64,000 nt of DNA from Rossellomorea sp. y25 (GCF_038049935.1 NZ_CP145886.1:3356501-3420500), one strand, 5' to 3'; shown: positions 1-9,257, numbered from the stretch's first letter. The notes: generated by a model not told the origin, from the letters alone. Made by a program: numbers and translations.

Positions 1-654
1 GCCATCCCGCTGCCAAATGATATATCGTATGAAACGGCTGCATCCCTTTTGTTGCAGGGTCTTACTGCTCATTATTTAACGAAAGACAGCTATAAGATAA
101 AAAATGGGGATACTGTTTTGATCCATGCAGCTGCAGGTGGGGTCGGACAGCTCCTTGTACAAATCGTAAAGATCTTAGGCGGAACCGTCATCGGGTTGAC
201 TTCTTCAGAAGAAAAGAGAGAAGCGGCCCTGTCTATTGGAGCCGACAACATGTTTTTATATAGCGACGACTGGAAGCAACTGGTGAAGGCTGTGACTGAT
301 GGTAAAGGCGTAAACGTTGTCTATGAATCAGTGGGTTCCACATTGATGGACAGTTTCGAGGTCACACAGATCGGAGGGACGGTCGTATTCTTCGGTATGG
401 CGGGAGGCGATCCGGTTTCCGTTGATCCCCGTATGCTGATGGACACCTCGAAAACCCTGACTGGCGGAGATCTGTGGAATGTGTTGACATCTCACGAAGA
501 ACGGGTGACCCGCTCACACGAGTTATTCGGTTGGATTCAGGAAGGAAAGTTGAAGGTTTCTGAACCAACGGTCTTTCCTTTAAGCGAGGGTGCAAAAGCT
601 CATGAATATTTAGAGAGTAGAAAAAGTACTGGTAAAATCTTATTCATTCCTTAA
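1..654 (+). CDS. Quinone oxidoreductase, MDR family (5' end outside window)
   Basis: The reading frame is open from base 1, so the N-terminal part (catalytic GroES-like domain) lies outside the window; what remains is about 217 residues. It shows the Rossmann nucleotide-binding half of a zinc-independent medium-chain dehydrogenase/reductase: the loop AAAGGVGQLLVQ, followed by GLTSSEEKREAA and GAD, which is the NADPH-binding pattern of quinone oxidoreductases. The C-terminus (FPLSEGAKAHEYLESRKSTGKILF) is also typical. Expected role: cytoplasmic NADPH-dependent reduction of quinones or other activated carbonyls. It ends just before a strong hairpin shared with the convergent acetyltransferase gene. 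The family is clear, the substrate is not. Confidence 0.9.
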   Translation, partial: AIPLPNDISYETAASLLLQGLTAHYLTKDSYKIKNGDTVLIHAAAGGVGQLLVQIVKILGGTVIGLTSSEEKREAALSIGADNMFLYSDDWKQLVKAVTDGKGVNVVYESVGSTLMDSFEVTQIGGTVVFFGMAGGDPVSVDPRMLMDTSKTLTGGDLWNVLTSHEERVTRSHELFGWIQEGKLKVSEPTVFPLSEGAKAHEYLESRKSTGKILFIP

Positions 655-664
655 TCAAATACTA

Positions 665-700
665 AAGAGACCCGGTCCCTAAAACGTAACCGGGTCTCTT
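665..700. terminator. Bidirectional intrinsic terminator
   Basis: A 12-bp perfect inverted repeat (AAGAGACCCGGT / ACCGGGTCTCTT) with a 12-base loop lies between the convergent quinone oxidoreductase and GNAT genes. It is GC-rich at its base and flanked by T/A-rich DNA, so it can serve both strands. Confidence 0.85.
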
Positions 701-705
701 ATACC

Positions 706-1158
706 TTATAAATCCTGCGACAACCGAACCATATCCCTGCACTGGATCCCATTCTCAAAAATTGGTTCAGGATAGTGCCTGACAAAAAAGTCCAAATCCA
801 CCCCGACAATTCTGAATCCACACTTTTGATAAAGGGCCAACTGGCCAACGCCTGAGTTCCCAGTCCCAACTTCGATGGTCTTGTAGCCTTTCTCCCTGGC
901 AATCTTTACAGCATCCCTTACCAGCTGTTTCCCGATACCTTTTCCATGCAGGTCTTCTAAAACGGCTACATTGACTAGTTCAATCGTTTCGGGTCTTGTG
1001 GGAAGTAATACGTATGTGCCGACAACCTTTTGTTCAAGCTCCGCTACAAAGCATTCGCCCCTTGAAACGTATTCCTTCACAATCTCCTCTGAAGGATCTG
1101 CCAAGAGGAGCAATTCCATTGGAAATTCTTCATTTGTCTTCCGTTTTCTGATAATCAT
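706..1158 (-). CDS. GNAT family N-acetyltransferase
   Basis: 150 residues, ATG start preceded by GGAGG at good spacing. The acetyl-CoA-binding motif A is visible around residues 60-95 (VNVAVLEDLHGKGIGKQLVRDAVKIA pattern, i.e. the R/Q-x-x-G-x-G/A loop as HGKGIGKQL), followed by the C-terminal part with LYQKCGFRIVGVDLDFF, the usual motif B. It should transfer acetyl from acetyl-CoA to an amine of a small molecule or protein in the cytoplasm. Close relatives in Bacillus are uncharacterised. It is monocistronic, convergent to the upstream reductase. Family assignment is firm, substrate unknown. Confidence 0.9.
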   Translation of the reverse strand: MIIRKRKTNEEFPMELLLLADPSEEIVKEYVSRGECFVAELEQKVVGTYVLLPTRPETIELVNVAVLEDLHGKGIGKQLVRDAVKIAREKGYKTIEVGTGNSGVGQLALYQKCGFRIVGVDLDFFVRHYPEPIFENGIQCRDMVRLSQDL

Positions 1159-1386
1159 TTACTGCCTCCACTGAATGTTTCGTGATCAATTCCAACCTAA
1201 GCATAACGTATTCTTGGCGGGGAGGTAATGGCGTTTCTACATAGTTAGAGAAAAAAATATTCATCTGGGCATATCCTCTTTACTCACCTGAATTCGATTG
1301 TATACTAAGTATATATTCTTCATCTTGAAGATAGTGGTTTAAGGCAGGACCCCTGATGTAAATCGAAAAATTCCTTATTTGTAGCG

Positions 1387-1418
1387 GCTTACCAGTGTGA
1401 TTGGTAAGCTATTTTTTT
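1387..1418 (+). terminator. Orphan plus-strand terminator-like hairpin
   Basis: An 8-bp inverted repeat (GCTTACCA / TGGTAAGC, 7-base loop) followed by a run of seven T on the plus strand. No plus-strand gene precedes it, and 1159-1386 holds no recognisable coding sequence. It may be left over from a lost gene. The rest of 1159-1553 shows only AT-rich sequence and the next terminator. Confidence 0.5.
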
Positions 1419-1497
1419 GGACTTTTATATGTACATGCTCTTTAATGGTACCCGCAATCCATTCTTCCATGTACAAGAAATGATTATGTAACACAAA

Positions 1498-1530
1498 GAC
1501 GTCAAGCACCCTGTTTTAAGATGCTTGACG
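1498..1530 (-). terminator. Terminator of the secreted phosphoesterase gene
   Basis: Inverted repeat CGTCAAGCA / TGCTTGACG with a 13-base loop, about 25 bases downstream of the minus-strand stop codon at 1554. The T-tract on the minus strand is weak (CTTTGTGTT), so efficiency is uncertain. Confidence 0.65.
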
Positions 1531-1553
1531 CCTCGTCTCGTGCTTTCTAACAA

Positions 1554-4500
1554 TTAGTACTCCTCATTCACAACAGAAAATTCATCAATCACATCACCAT
1601 CGGAGGTCTTAGTGATGAACGTGATCGTATCCTTATCCACCTTCGCACTCATATACACGGCGATGTTTTCCATGTTGACGTACTCGAATTTCTCATCTGC
1701 CACTGCATCATAGTGCTTTTTACCAGTGGTGCCGGCGACTACATAAACCGTTCCATTTTCATCTTCTTTGCCTTCTTTCAGTTTTTTCGTTCTGCCGTAG
1801 GCATGATCGTGTCCGGAGAAGACGATGTCGATTCCAAGTTCATCTGCGACCGGAGGCAGCTTTTCCTTCATGATTTCATTGCCGCCAAACGGATTCGTAT
1901 AGTACGGAGGCTTATGAGTCACAAGAATTTTCCAAGGTTTATCCGAGCTCTCCATATCTTGTTTCAGCCATTCCAATTGTTGATCAAGCACCTTACTATC
2001 ACTTGTAAAGCCTAGCACACTAATGTGCATGTTGTGATAATCAACGGAATACGTGCCGCCTATGTCTGCATCCGGACCATTTTCAGGTGAGCCAAGGATC
2101 GCTTTTGCTATACCGGCGTCATTGTCTCCCATGTATTCATGGTTCCCCAGAGCCGCAACAAGATTGGTCGTGCGAATCTTGTCATACTGACTCATTACTC
2201 CTAAAACATCATCCCATTGTTTGAATTTAGAAGATTCATCGACAAGGTCACCGACATGAATCATAAATGCAGGGTCCTGTTCATTTATATTTGAAAGGAT
2301 CTGATCAAACAGGCTCAAGTCAGATGGTGATTGCGTGTCACCCAATACCGCAAATTCGAATTGATTGTCTCGTTTTAACGTAGTGAATTCCTGCATATCA
2401 CTCCAATTCTCACCATTTCCAACTCGGTATACATACGTCGTGTCCTGCTTGAGCTTCTCCACTGTAACCTGATTGACTCGAGCGATGCCATTCTTGGTTA
2501 CATCCAACTCTCCAGTGAAAACCTCATTGCTCCATGACCCCTTAGCGGTTAAAAGGCCCTTATCGCCTTTCTTGTCATAATCCTTCTTTCTTGCATATTG
2601 AATGATAGGCGTTTCTTCTTTACCTAGTGGACTGGACATCCAGGTAAACGTTTTAGACTTATAAGGATCATCCGTGGTTGGAGAAATGACATTCTTCATT
2701 TCGTCCTTTTCCACTAAAGCTGGATACGTTTGTGTGTCAACCTTGAATGAATATCTCCCGTCTTTTACCGAATATAGGGTAATTTTCTTAATGTCATCCG
2801 TAATAGAATCGACAACGAGTGAACCGTCACCTTCTGTTTTCCCAAGTGTAATAGGTTCCTCGTTTCCATCTATGGAGGCGAAAACCTCCGCACCACTGAC
2901 AGGCTGACCCTCTTGATCCATCACCTTAAGTGCTGCAGGCTCCCCAATTAAAATGGGATCTGCTTCGATTTTTAACGCTGCCTCTACTTCCACACTTAAA
3001 GGTTTCATAGAATAGGTGGAGATGAATGTATCTTCTGCAGGAGGAGCATAGGTTACTTCTCCCTTGATCATCTCTACATTCAGTTTGCTGCCTTCATATG
3101 TGGAATCTGGAATTCTTAATTGAATTTTGGCTGCCTCTGCTGTTGTACCCTTTTCACCATTATTCACTAGATGTATAGTAAGGATTCCCGTTTCAATGTC
3201 GTAGCTTGATGTACTTCCAGTAAAGCCGGCTGCAAATGTAACGTCTTCAACTGGAAACCTTTTATCCACTTGGAGTTTCATAGTAGATTCAGAGATTTCA
3301 GCTGGATTTGTTGCGTTAACAGCCAGTTCAAATTGATCCCCTAAATATGCCTTTTCCTGATTTTGAATGATTTCGATCTTGGCAGATCCAGTGTTCACTG
3401 TAAAATAGCCTGTTTTCACTGCCTGGTTCCCGAATTTATCAGGCACCATCAAGGTAAATTGATGTGTACCATCTGCCCACTGTAATCCGCTTAGGGAAAC
3501 AGAACCGTCCATATCATAAGAGAAATGTCCCGCACGCTTGGAATACTCCTCACCATCCACAAACAATTTAATCTTTTCCCAATCAATTCCTGTTTTGTAC
3601 GGATCCTCTTCATACTCATGAACATCTGCCTTCAAATTCACTGCGCTGTTTGTATATTCTTTTTCGTCTGCATTAATGGATTCAATGACAGGCGGATATA
3701 AGTCATCTACTTTTTCGCCGTAAACCGCACGGATATTATCAATATAGAGGGACCCTTTTGTCATAGGGCCTGTGATGCCCGATTTCGTCGACATCACTCT
3801 GAAGGCCTGTGTACCGGATACTTTAAATGGGCCAGTAAAGGATGATGGAATGTCGGCTTCGATGTATTTCCAGCCGATCCAGTCGATCCCAGGCTTCTCT
3901 CCGGTTAGATTAATCGATTGATTCTTATTGTTCCCATCCACAATCAACATCCGGAGCCAGTACCCTTGTGCCTCAGGTGTTCCATATACCCACATTCCGA
4001 GGCTTTGTGGATCCCCTTCAATCTCCGTATTCACTCCCGGTCCGGCGTATACTCCAAGGGTCGTTCCAGTCTGTGCATTGGTGAAATCAAAATCAAGCTT
4101 TAAAGACTGATCCCCAAATCGAACCGGATCCGGGTAGTTTGATAGACTTAGAGTCCCCTTTTCTCCCCGATTGGCTGTAGCTGTCTTCCACGTACCTAAA
4201 TCGTCTTCGAAATCAAATAACACTTTTGGAAGCGTTCCGACAGAAATTTTCAACTGAGCTGTCAGATCCGTATTTTTCAGCTTTGCCTTGATTATGCCGT
4301 TGACACTTTGGTCATTTGTATGAAGGACACCTTCGTCATCAATCGTGCCCAGTCCTTCAGGAATTTCAAACTCTACGTCATCGAGCTTCCAATCGACTAC
4401 CCGCTTTTCAAACGTTGCGATAAGTCCCAATGGAATCTCACTGTTTCTGGCAACAGTCAGTTCCGGTGAAGAGAAGGCAATCTTGTCAGGTGCAGCAATC

Positions 4501-5651
4501 TCAATGATGCTTTTGCCAACCTCTTCTCCTTGATGGTTCAACAGCACATAAAATTGACCTGTCTTACCATTAGAGCGAAACACTCCGTTTTCATCGATGG
4601 TACCAAATGACGAATCGGATAATTCCCATGTCAGTCCAGAGTCTGGAAGAGGTGCTGAAGCCATGGACTTATCTCTGCCTTTTGCACTGAAGTCTATGGT
4701 AGACCCCGGTGTGAAGGATTGATCATAAGGGTAGACATACGCAGAGTGAAAGGCATGGTCCGAAGGCTCTTTTGACACAACAAGCCATGAATTGGCCACA
4801 CTTCTCTCGCCACGATCGGAAGGCATATTATCGACCTCGAGATCATCCCCTCCAAGTGTACGGGTTGTATACGTAGAGGATCCACCACCATCCAGGTTGA
4901 GAGCCGTCACTGCCCCTAAGTCGATCATCATTTGTGCTAAATCAGGCATGGAGATCCCACTGGAATAAGGCTCCTGTCTGCCGTCGATCACAGCAAAGAA
5001 TACATCACCATCCGCTTTGATTCCGACAGCCGTACGAGGCTCTTTATCCGCTCCTGTTTGAGGAGTTTGATAGATTTGACTGTTTTTTACGAGAATCGCA
5101 TTTCCACCAAGGGCTTCTTGCAATTCATCCTTGACTCCATCATACTCGGCAGTACTTCCGATCACTGCTTCCCCTGACTTTTTCATTCCAAAGAAACCCC
5201 ACCCTTGACGAAGTTGATCTTTGATCCCGATTCCATCTTTGAACACAATCCCTGTCGGTTCTCCTGTCGCCATATTATAAAAATCGGCGTTCACAGCAGC
5301 CACCACTTTATGATTTTCTCCATCTGCGGCACTGGCCTGCTGCCTGACAGGTTGTAGTCCAAACTCCTCCCCGTCATTCGGTGTTCCCGCTTCAATCGAC
5401 ACGCCGGGGTTCTGAACATCCACATCCACTACAAAACTCTCAATCTTCTTTCCATCGGTACCTTCGAAGCTGTAATGCTTCTCCATGACACCTGGGGCAA
5501 GATCCGCCCGGTATTCATTAATCGGTGTTTGTACCACTGGAGAATCCAAATCAAAATCACCCAGTGCTTCTGCAAAATTTGGTGAAAACATGGTGCCCGC
5601 GACTGCAATTGACAGTACAACAGGTAATACCCTCTTTAAGGATTTCCTCAT
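1554..5651 (-). CDS. Secreted multidomain phosphodiester glycosidase / metallophosphoesterase
   Basis: About 1365 residues from the ATG at 5651, chosen because AGGAGG precedes it and a signal peptide follows (MRKSLKRVLP, hydrophobic core, cleavage near FAEA); the frame stays open 15 codons further upstream. Residues about 100-310 form an NAGPA-type phosphodiester glycosidase domain (VNADFYN near 120, NLDGGGSS near 262). Then come Ig-like modules, a carbohydrate-binding-like region (about 500-660), a cohesin-like module (about 800-930), a fibronectin-like segment and a C-terminal calcineurin-type metallophosphoesterase (GD at 1104-1105, GDLVD 1134-1138, GNHE 1169-1172, H1246, GHDH 1280-1283), in which the metal ligands look intact. 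Likely role: extracellular cleavage of phosphodiester-linked sugars and release of phosphate from polysaccharide or teichoic-type substrates. Monocistronic. Enzyme families are firm, substrate is inference. Confidence 0.88.
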   Translation of the reverse strand: MRKSLKRVLPVVLSIAVAGTMFSPNFAEALGDFDLDSPVVQTPINEYRADLAPGVMEKHYSFEGTDGKKIESFVVDVDVQNPGVSIEAGTPNDGEEFGLQPVRQQASAADGENHKVVAAVNADFYNMATGEPTGIVFKDGIGIKDQLRQGWGFFGMKKSGEAVIGSTAEYDGVKDELQEALGGNAILVKNSQIYQTPQTGADKEPRTAVGIKADGDVFFAVIDGRQEPYSSGISMPDLAQMMIDLGAVTALNLDGGGSSTYTTRTLGGDDLEVDNMPSDRGERSVANSWLVVSKEPSDHAFHSAYVYPYDQSFTPGSTIDFSAKGRDKSMASAPLPDSGLTWELSDSSFGTIDENGVFRSNGKTGQFYVLLNHQGEEVGKSIIEIAAPDKIAFSSPELTVARNSEIPLGLIATFEKRVVDWKLDDVEFEIPEGLGTIDDEGVLHTNDQSVNGIIKAKLKNTDLTAQLKISVGTLPKVLFDFEDDLGTWKTATANRGEKGTLSLSNYPDPVRFGDQSLKLDFDFTNAQTGTTLGVYAGPGVNTEIEGDPQSLGMWVYGTPEAQGYWLRMLIVDGNNKNQSINLTGEKPGIDWIGWKYIEADIPSSFTGPFKVSGTQAFRVMSTKSGITGPMTKGSLYIDNIRAVYGEKVDDLYPPVIESINADEKEYTNSAVNLKADVHEYEEDPYKTGIDWEKIKLFVDGEEYSKRAGHFSYDMDGSVSLSGLQWADGTHQFTLMVPDKFGNQAVKTGYFTVNTGSAKIEIIQNQEKAYLGDQFELAVNATNPAEISESTMKLQVDKRFPVEDVTFAAGFTGSTSSYDIETGILTIHLVNNGEKGTTAEAAKIQLRIPDSTYEGSKLNVEMIKGEVTYAPPAEDTFISTYSMKPLSVEVEAALKIEADPILIGEPAALKVMDQEGQPVSGAEVFASIDGNEEPITLGKTEGDGSLVVDSITDDIKKITLYSVKDGRYSFKVDTQTYPALVEKDEMKNVISPTTDDPYKSKTFTWMSSPLGKEETPIIQYARKKDYDKKGDKGLLTAKGSWSNEVFTGELDVTKNGIARVNQVTVEKLKQDTTYVYRVGNGENWSDMQEFTTLKRDNQFEFAVLGDTQSPSDLSLFDQILSNINEQDPAFMIHVGDLVDESSKFKQWDDVLGVMSQYDKIRTTNLVAALGNHEYMGDNDAGIAKAILGSPENGPDADIGGTYSVDYHNMHISVLGFTSDSKVLDQQLEWLKQDMESSDKPWKILVTHKPPYYTNPFGGNEIMKEKLPPVADELGIDIVFSGHDHAYGRTKKLKEGKEDENGTVYVVAGTTGKKHYDAVADEKFEYVNMENIAVYMSAKVDKDTITFITKTSDGDVIDEFSVVNEEY

Positions 5652-5886
5652 CTTCAAGCCTCCTATAATCGTATTCCACATTTCGATAAAATCCATCGAT
5701 AAATGACATGTTTATCATACTGGAAAAATATTAAAGGATTGTATATTTTTCATTAATTTAGAAGAATGAAACAAAAAGAGGCAATAGGACCTATTATCTT
5801 CAACTATTTCCCATTCTAAGGCAGTAATTGTTTTTTAAAGATAGCTGTATGACTCCCTAAATTTAAAATAATGAGCATCATTACAG

Positions 5887-5921
5887 AAAAAAGCTGTAGA
5901 TCAGCTACCTGATCTACAGCT
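5887..5921 (-). terminator. Intrinsic terminator overlapping the HAD stop codon
   Basis: A 13-bp perfect stem (AGCTGTAGATCAG / CTGATCTACAGCT) followed on the minus strand by TTTTTTCTG. The TAG stop of the HAD gene (5914-5916) lies inside the stem. The rest of 5697-5886 shows no gene; a decayed GGCAATA...CTATTTCCC hairpin occurs near 5780-5815. Confidence 0.85.
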
Positions 5922-6582
5922 TCACCCGACATCCCTCTAAGACATCTTTTATTTCGTCGACATTTTCGACTATAAAAGTAGGGTCAGACTGACTGATTTC
6001 TTCAAATGAACCATATCCATACGTCACCCCAATAGAGTCAATTCCGGTATAGTGTGCCCCAATGATATCGTGCTTCCGGTCTCCTATCATAATAAAGCTG
6101 CCTGCTTCATATTCATGATAAACATCTAGAATGTATTGAATGATTTCAGCTTTTGACGTTCTTGTTCCATCGAGGTTGCTTCCTGCAATCAGATCAAAAA
6201 ACTGGTCAATAGTAAAATACTTAAGGATTTGTTCAGCAAAAACAGTAGGCTTTGATGTTGCAACCACCAACGTAAACCCTTTTTCTTTTAACGTTTTCAA
6301 TAGTGATGGAATATTTGGATAGAGTTTGTTTTCAAACATTCCCTTCTCCTTGAACCGCTCTCTGTAAAAATCAATTGCTCTTTGTATTTTCAGCTCATTA
6401 AAATCGTAATGTTCAGCAAATGACACTTGTAATGGTGGCCCAATGAAACATTCGAGCTCATGAACATCAGGAACCTCTACGTCCATATTCTCCAATGCAT
6501 ATTGAACCGATTTAGTAATTCCTTCTTTTGGGTCGGAAAGTGTTCCATCTAAATCGAATAGAATGATTTTATATTTGTTCAT
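5914..6582 (-). CDS. HAD-superfamily phosphatase, phosphoglycolate phosphatase-like
   Basis: 222 residues, ATG preceded by AAAGGAG. HAD motif I is DLDGTLSDPKEG (residues 9-20, nucleophile first Asp), motif II lies at VVATSKP, and motif IV is the MIGDRKHDIIGA stretch. The cap domain is the small helical type of the PpaX/Gph group, and length fits. Expected reaction: hydrolysis of a small phosphomonoester (phosphoglycolate or pyrophosphate in the best-known relatives) in the cytoplasm. It lies 26 bases downstream of the nucleotidyltransferase-like gene and is probably cotranscribed with it. Exact substrate unknown. Confidence 0.88.
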   Translation of the reverse strand: MNKYKIILFDLDGTLSDPKEGITKSVQYALENMDVEVPDVHELECFIGPPLQVSFAEHYDFNELKIQRAIDFYRERFKEKGMFENKLYPNIPSLLKTLKEKGFTLVVATSKPTVFAEQILKYFTIDQFFDLIAGSNLDGTRTSKAEIIQYILDVYHEYEAGSFIMIGDRKHDIIGAHYTGIDSIGVTYGYGSFEEISQSDPTFIVENVDEIKDVLEGCRVKL

Positions 6583-6608
6583 ATAAACTCCTTTCTTATT
6601 AAGCAGGA

Positions 6609-7109
6609 TCAGTTATTTCTTACATTCTTCAAATACTCTATCTTCCCAATATCTTTATGATTATTTTGATCTGCCCGATAGCTGTCCTTAGATGACGCCT
6701 CGTAAACACGTAAATACTGCTCGGGATTCAGAAGATAATATTTCACCTCTTCCTTTCGATGCATTTCCAGATTCTCCAATCGTACCCCTGCGAAGTCCGG
6801 TAAAGTGTCGATAATTCCAAACTCAACGGATAATCCGTCTTTTGAGAACTCATGTTCATGCAAATCGATTAGGGTATAGTCCATTGAATTCATGATCTTC
6901 ACAATTTCATTCCAGTTATGTATAGATGTTTCAGGCGGCACTTCCCACCCTCCTTCATCACCAGGTACATGTATATCCAGGTCCTCTGCATCCCAACTCT
7001 TTCCCGTTACCACTTCTAAACCAACCGAACCCATTAACAATGGAATAATTCCACGATCATTTAGGCTTTGGGCAATTCTTATAAACTCATTAAATTTGCG
7101 ATGATCCAT
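6609..7109 (-). CDS. Nucleotidyltransferase-like hypothetical protein
   Basis: 166 residues from the ATG at 7109; the longer frame begins at a GTG whose next codons are the GGAGG ribosome site itself, so the shorter start is preferred. An N-terminal helix is followed by LLMGSVGLEVVTGKSWDAEDLDIHV, which resembles the G-S ... D-x-D strand-loop of minimal nucleotidyltransferases (GS near 26, DLD near 44). The rest reads like family members found as single genes in Bacillus, often annotated only as hypothetical. A third carboxylate may lie in VEFGIID. Biochemical role unknown. It sits just downstream of the broken GNAT gene and upstream of the HAD phosphatase. Confidence 0.7.
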   Translation of the reverse strand: MDHRKFNEFIRIAQSLNDRGIIPLLMGSVGLEVVTGKSWDAEDLDIHVPGDEGGWEVPPETSIHNWNEIVKIMNSMDYTLIDLHEHEFSKDGLSVEFGIIDTLPDFAGVRLENLEMHRKEEVKYYLLNPEQYLRVYEASSKDSYRADQNNHKDIGKIEYLKNVRNN

Positions 7110-7130
7110 TTGTTTGTTCCTCCACACTTC

Positions 7131-7687
7131 CTACTTTTCAAAAAACTCATCCCTCAGAATACTCATCCTCAACCGGTCTACAAATTCACCGTTCCTCAGC
7201 CGGTCCTGCCTTAATATGCCTTCTTCCACGTATCCCTTCTATAAGACTTGATCGCTTTTTCATTATCAATCTCTACTCTTAACCAAATCTTGTTCAGCTC
7301 TAATTCCTCGAATCCCCATTGGAGCATTTCATGCATCGCACTTAAAACGTACCCTCTCCCCCAGTAGCGTTTATCCCCTATAGCTACACCTAATTCTGCA
7401 TGTTTGTTTAATCGATCGATGTTTTTTAAATCGATCCAGCCGATGTGATTGCCTTCTTTCGTCATGATGGCTTTCTGTTCATATCCATTCGTCCTCTTGA
7501 TGCACATGTCAATCCAGGCAAGGGTTTCTTCCCGGCTGAATGGAGGATATTTCTCCGGCATGTTCAAGTGCTTCGTTACTTCTCTATCCAGACACCACTG
7601 GTATCGGTCTTCTGCATCATCCAGCGTCAATTCTCTTAATGTTACGTTTGGCCATTGAGTCGGTTTCATGGTAGTTTTCCTTTTCAT
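7131..7687 (-). pseudogene. GNAT (RimJ/RimL-type) acetyltransferase, frameshifted
   Basis: The first 150 codons encode a normal RimJ/RimL-type acetyltransferase (LRELTLDDAEDRYQWC, then GVAIGDKRYWGRGYVLSAM as motif A, ending NEKAIKSYRR). The frame then reads DTWKKAY and stops at 7211. The adjacent frame continues exactly where the family continues, GYVEEGILRQDRLRNGEF and on to a TAG at 7131-7133. The conserved residue before GY is missing, so 1 or 4 bases have been lost near 7245. The ATG at 7687 overlaps the TGA of the upstream gene (ATGA), so it was translationally coupled; an alternative ATG at 7669 has a purine-rich site. Either a real pseudogene or a sequencing indel. Confidence 0.85.
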
Positions 7688-8445
7688 AGTTGAGTGCTTT
7701 TGTAATGATTTAATACTTCAAATAGAACCGCTTTGTTGTATTTCGTTTTCCCATGGATTCTTTCAGCCCATTCTTCCACCGTTTCAAGCTTCGGATCCTT
7801 CATCAGCCCTTCTGTCGTACTTAGAAAGCTCTCCCAGTTATAAAACTCCCAATGAGCAATTTCAGATTTGTACGGGATTCTGCATTCCAATAATGGATGG
7901 TTCTTTATCATATGTTGAGAATGCTCAGCAGCCATTATAAAAGTATCCATCTCAACTGGCTCTGTCTGAAAAACTTGCCTCGATACTTTTCCATTTGGTC
8001 GATGATAAAGAATTTCTGTACCTGATGGGTGATCTTGAACCTGTACCCTTGCTGCAGGGAAGAAACCACTTACCTTTTCGTTGGTATAATCTATGCTATC
8101 CGTATCTATTAATATCGGATTCAACCATTGGTCACCTAAATCACAAAGGAAGCGTTCACCCTTTTCATTCAGTGCGATGACAGCCGCATGAGCATCTTCC
8201 GAGTTCAGGTTATGACCAACGGGATAAGCTATGACGCCATCCTTCTTAAATTCATCAAGTAACCAGAGTGCAAGATCGAAACAATTCCCGGACATCCCGA
8301 ATTGTTCCCGATGCTCCTTCATTAGAGAAACATCCCGCTGTTTCTTCTCGCTTCCCCCGTTATAAAACCAAACCTTTGTTAATGTCTCCATGGGAAAATC
8401 ATTGAATTTCTCCCACGTCTTTAAAATACTTTCTGAAGCGTTCAT
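7684..8445 (-). CDS. Putative Cys-His-Asp (NAT/transglutaminase-like fold) protein
   Basis: 253 residues. No characterised family is recognised with certainty, but the order Cys-His-Asp fits an arylamine N-acetyltransferase or transglutaminase-like papain fold: SGNCFDLALWL (Cys55), SEDAHAAVIAL (His86) and CDLGDQWLNP (Asp102 or Asp105). There is no signal peptide, so it should act in the cytoplasm. It overlaps the upstream NUDIX gene by the 4 bases ATGA and the downstream GNAT by ATGA, making a tight NUDIX - this - GNAT operon. That context suggests small-molecule acylation or modification, which is inference. Confidence 0.7.
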   Translation of the reverse strand: MNASESILKTWEKFNDFPMETLTKVWFYNGGSEKKQRDVSLMKEHREQFGMSGNCFDLALWLLDEFKKDGVIAYPVGHNLNSEDAHAAVIALNEKGERFLCDLGDQWLNPILIDTDSIDYTNEKVSGFFPAARVQVQDHPSGTEILYHRPNGKVSRQVFQTEPVEMDTFIMAAEHSQHMIKNHPLLECRIPYKSEIAHWEFYNWESFLSTTEGLMKDPKLETVEEWAERIHGKTKYNKAVLFEVLNHYKSTQL

Positions 8446-8915
8446 TCTTGCACCTCGGATTCTTTCTTTAATTGATCTATGTATGGCTTGATATAGCTTT
8501 TATATTCGTCCGTTAAACCATCTGGCAGATTATTGAGTTTGAAAAATTTGATATCAACAGATTCTGTTTTATCGACCTCCAATTTCCCTCTTATGTCCTT
8601 TGTGGTATAAACGGCTGTGACGGAATACAATTCATCCCCATTCGATACTTTAAAATAATAGTCAGGCCCGGAGAACACATTTACCAGAGTCAGTTCCCCT
8701 ATCTCAAGACCGGTTTCTTCCATCACTTCTCGCTTTGCTGTCTCCTCTAAACTTTCCCCCAATTCCATCAATCCTCCCGGCAGTCCCCAACCACCGTCCG
8801 TCCGGTGCTGCAGAAGCAGTTCATGATGATCGTTTAAGATAATGACGACAGATCCGGGTAGGATTAAGGGGCTGGTGCCAACCAGTTTTCGCAGATCTTG
8901 GACATAGTTCATCAT
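8442..8915 (-). CDS. NUDIX hydrolase
   Basis: 157 residues, start ATG doublet preceded by GGAGGGG. The Nudix box G-x5-E-x7-R-E-U-x-E-E-x-G-U is complete: GGLMELGESLEE followed by TAKREVMEETGL (about residues 48-70). The first 25 residues (MMNYVQDLRKLVGTSPLILP) are typical of a Bacillus group of about 155-residue NUDIX proteins. It should hydrolyse a nucleoside diphosphate linked to another moiety in a Mg-dependent manner in the cytoplasm. First gene of a three-gene overlapping operon. Substrate not predictable. Confidence 0.92.
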   Translation of the reverse strand: MMNYVQDLRKLVGTSPLILPGSVVIILNDHHELLLQHRTDGGWGLPGGLMELGESLEETAKREVMEETGLEIGELTLVNVFSGPDYYFKVSNGDELYSVTAVYTTKDIRGKLEVDKTESVDIKFFKLNNLPDGLTDEYKSYIKPYIDQLKKESEVQE

Positions 8916-9257
8916 TTCCCCTCCCTTATTTGTTCAAGTTTTACACGCTCCCACCACTTTTTCATATCCTATGACAAGAATAGACTACTCTTCACTTGAA
9001 ATAACATGGTTGATCATAGCCGTATACACTTTTTAATCCATTAGGAGACACTATTTATCCTGATTTGAGATTATTAATCCTATTACAGATTAATTAATCC
9101 GAAATTCCAATAATCAATCCTGATTCAAAATAATGTAACATCCTTGTCGAATTTTATTTATAGTTACGGCTATTTGGAGCATGCTTATATGACTTAGCTT
9201 CATTACTGACAATTCCAATTATTCCAGTTTACTGACAACAACTCGATATATATATAG
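8916..9257. other. Intergenic, AT-rich, with a short imperfect direct repeat
   Basis: No coding sequence was recognised on either strand. An imperfect direct repeat ATCCTGATTYRARATWAT occurs near 9057-9074 and 9117-9134, with further TTAATCC/ATTAATCC words between the copies. No terminator was clear. Possibly the residue of a deleted gene, since a truncated HAD gene lies right beside it. Confidence 0.4.
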
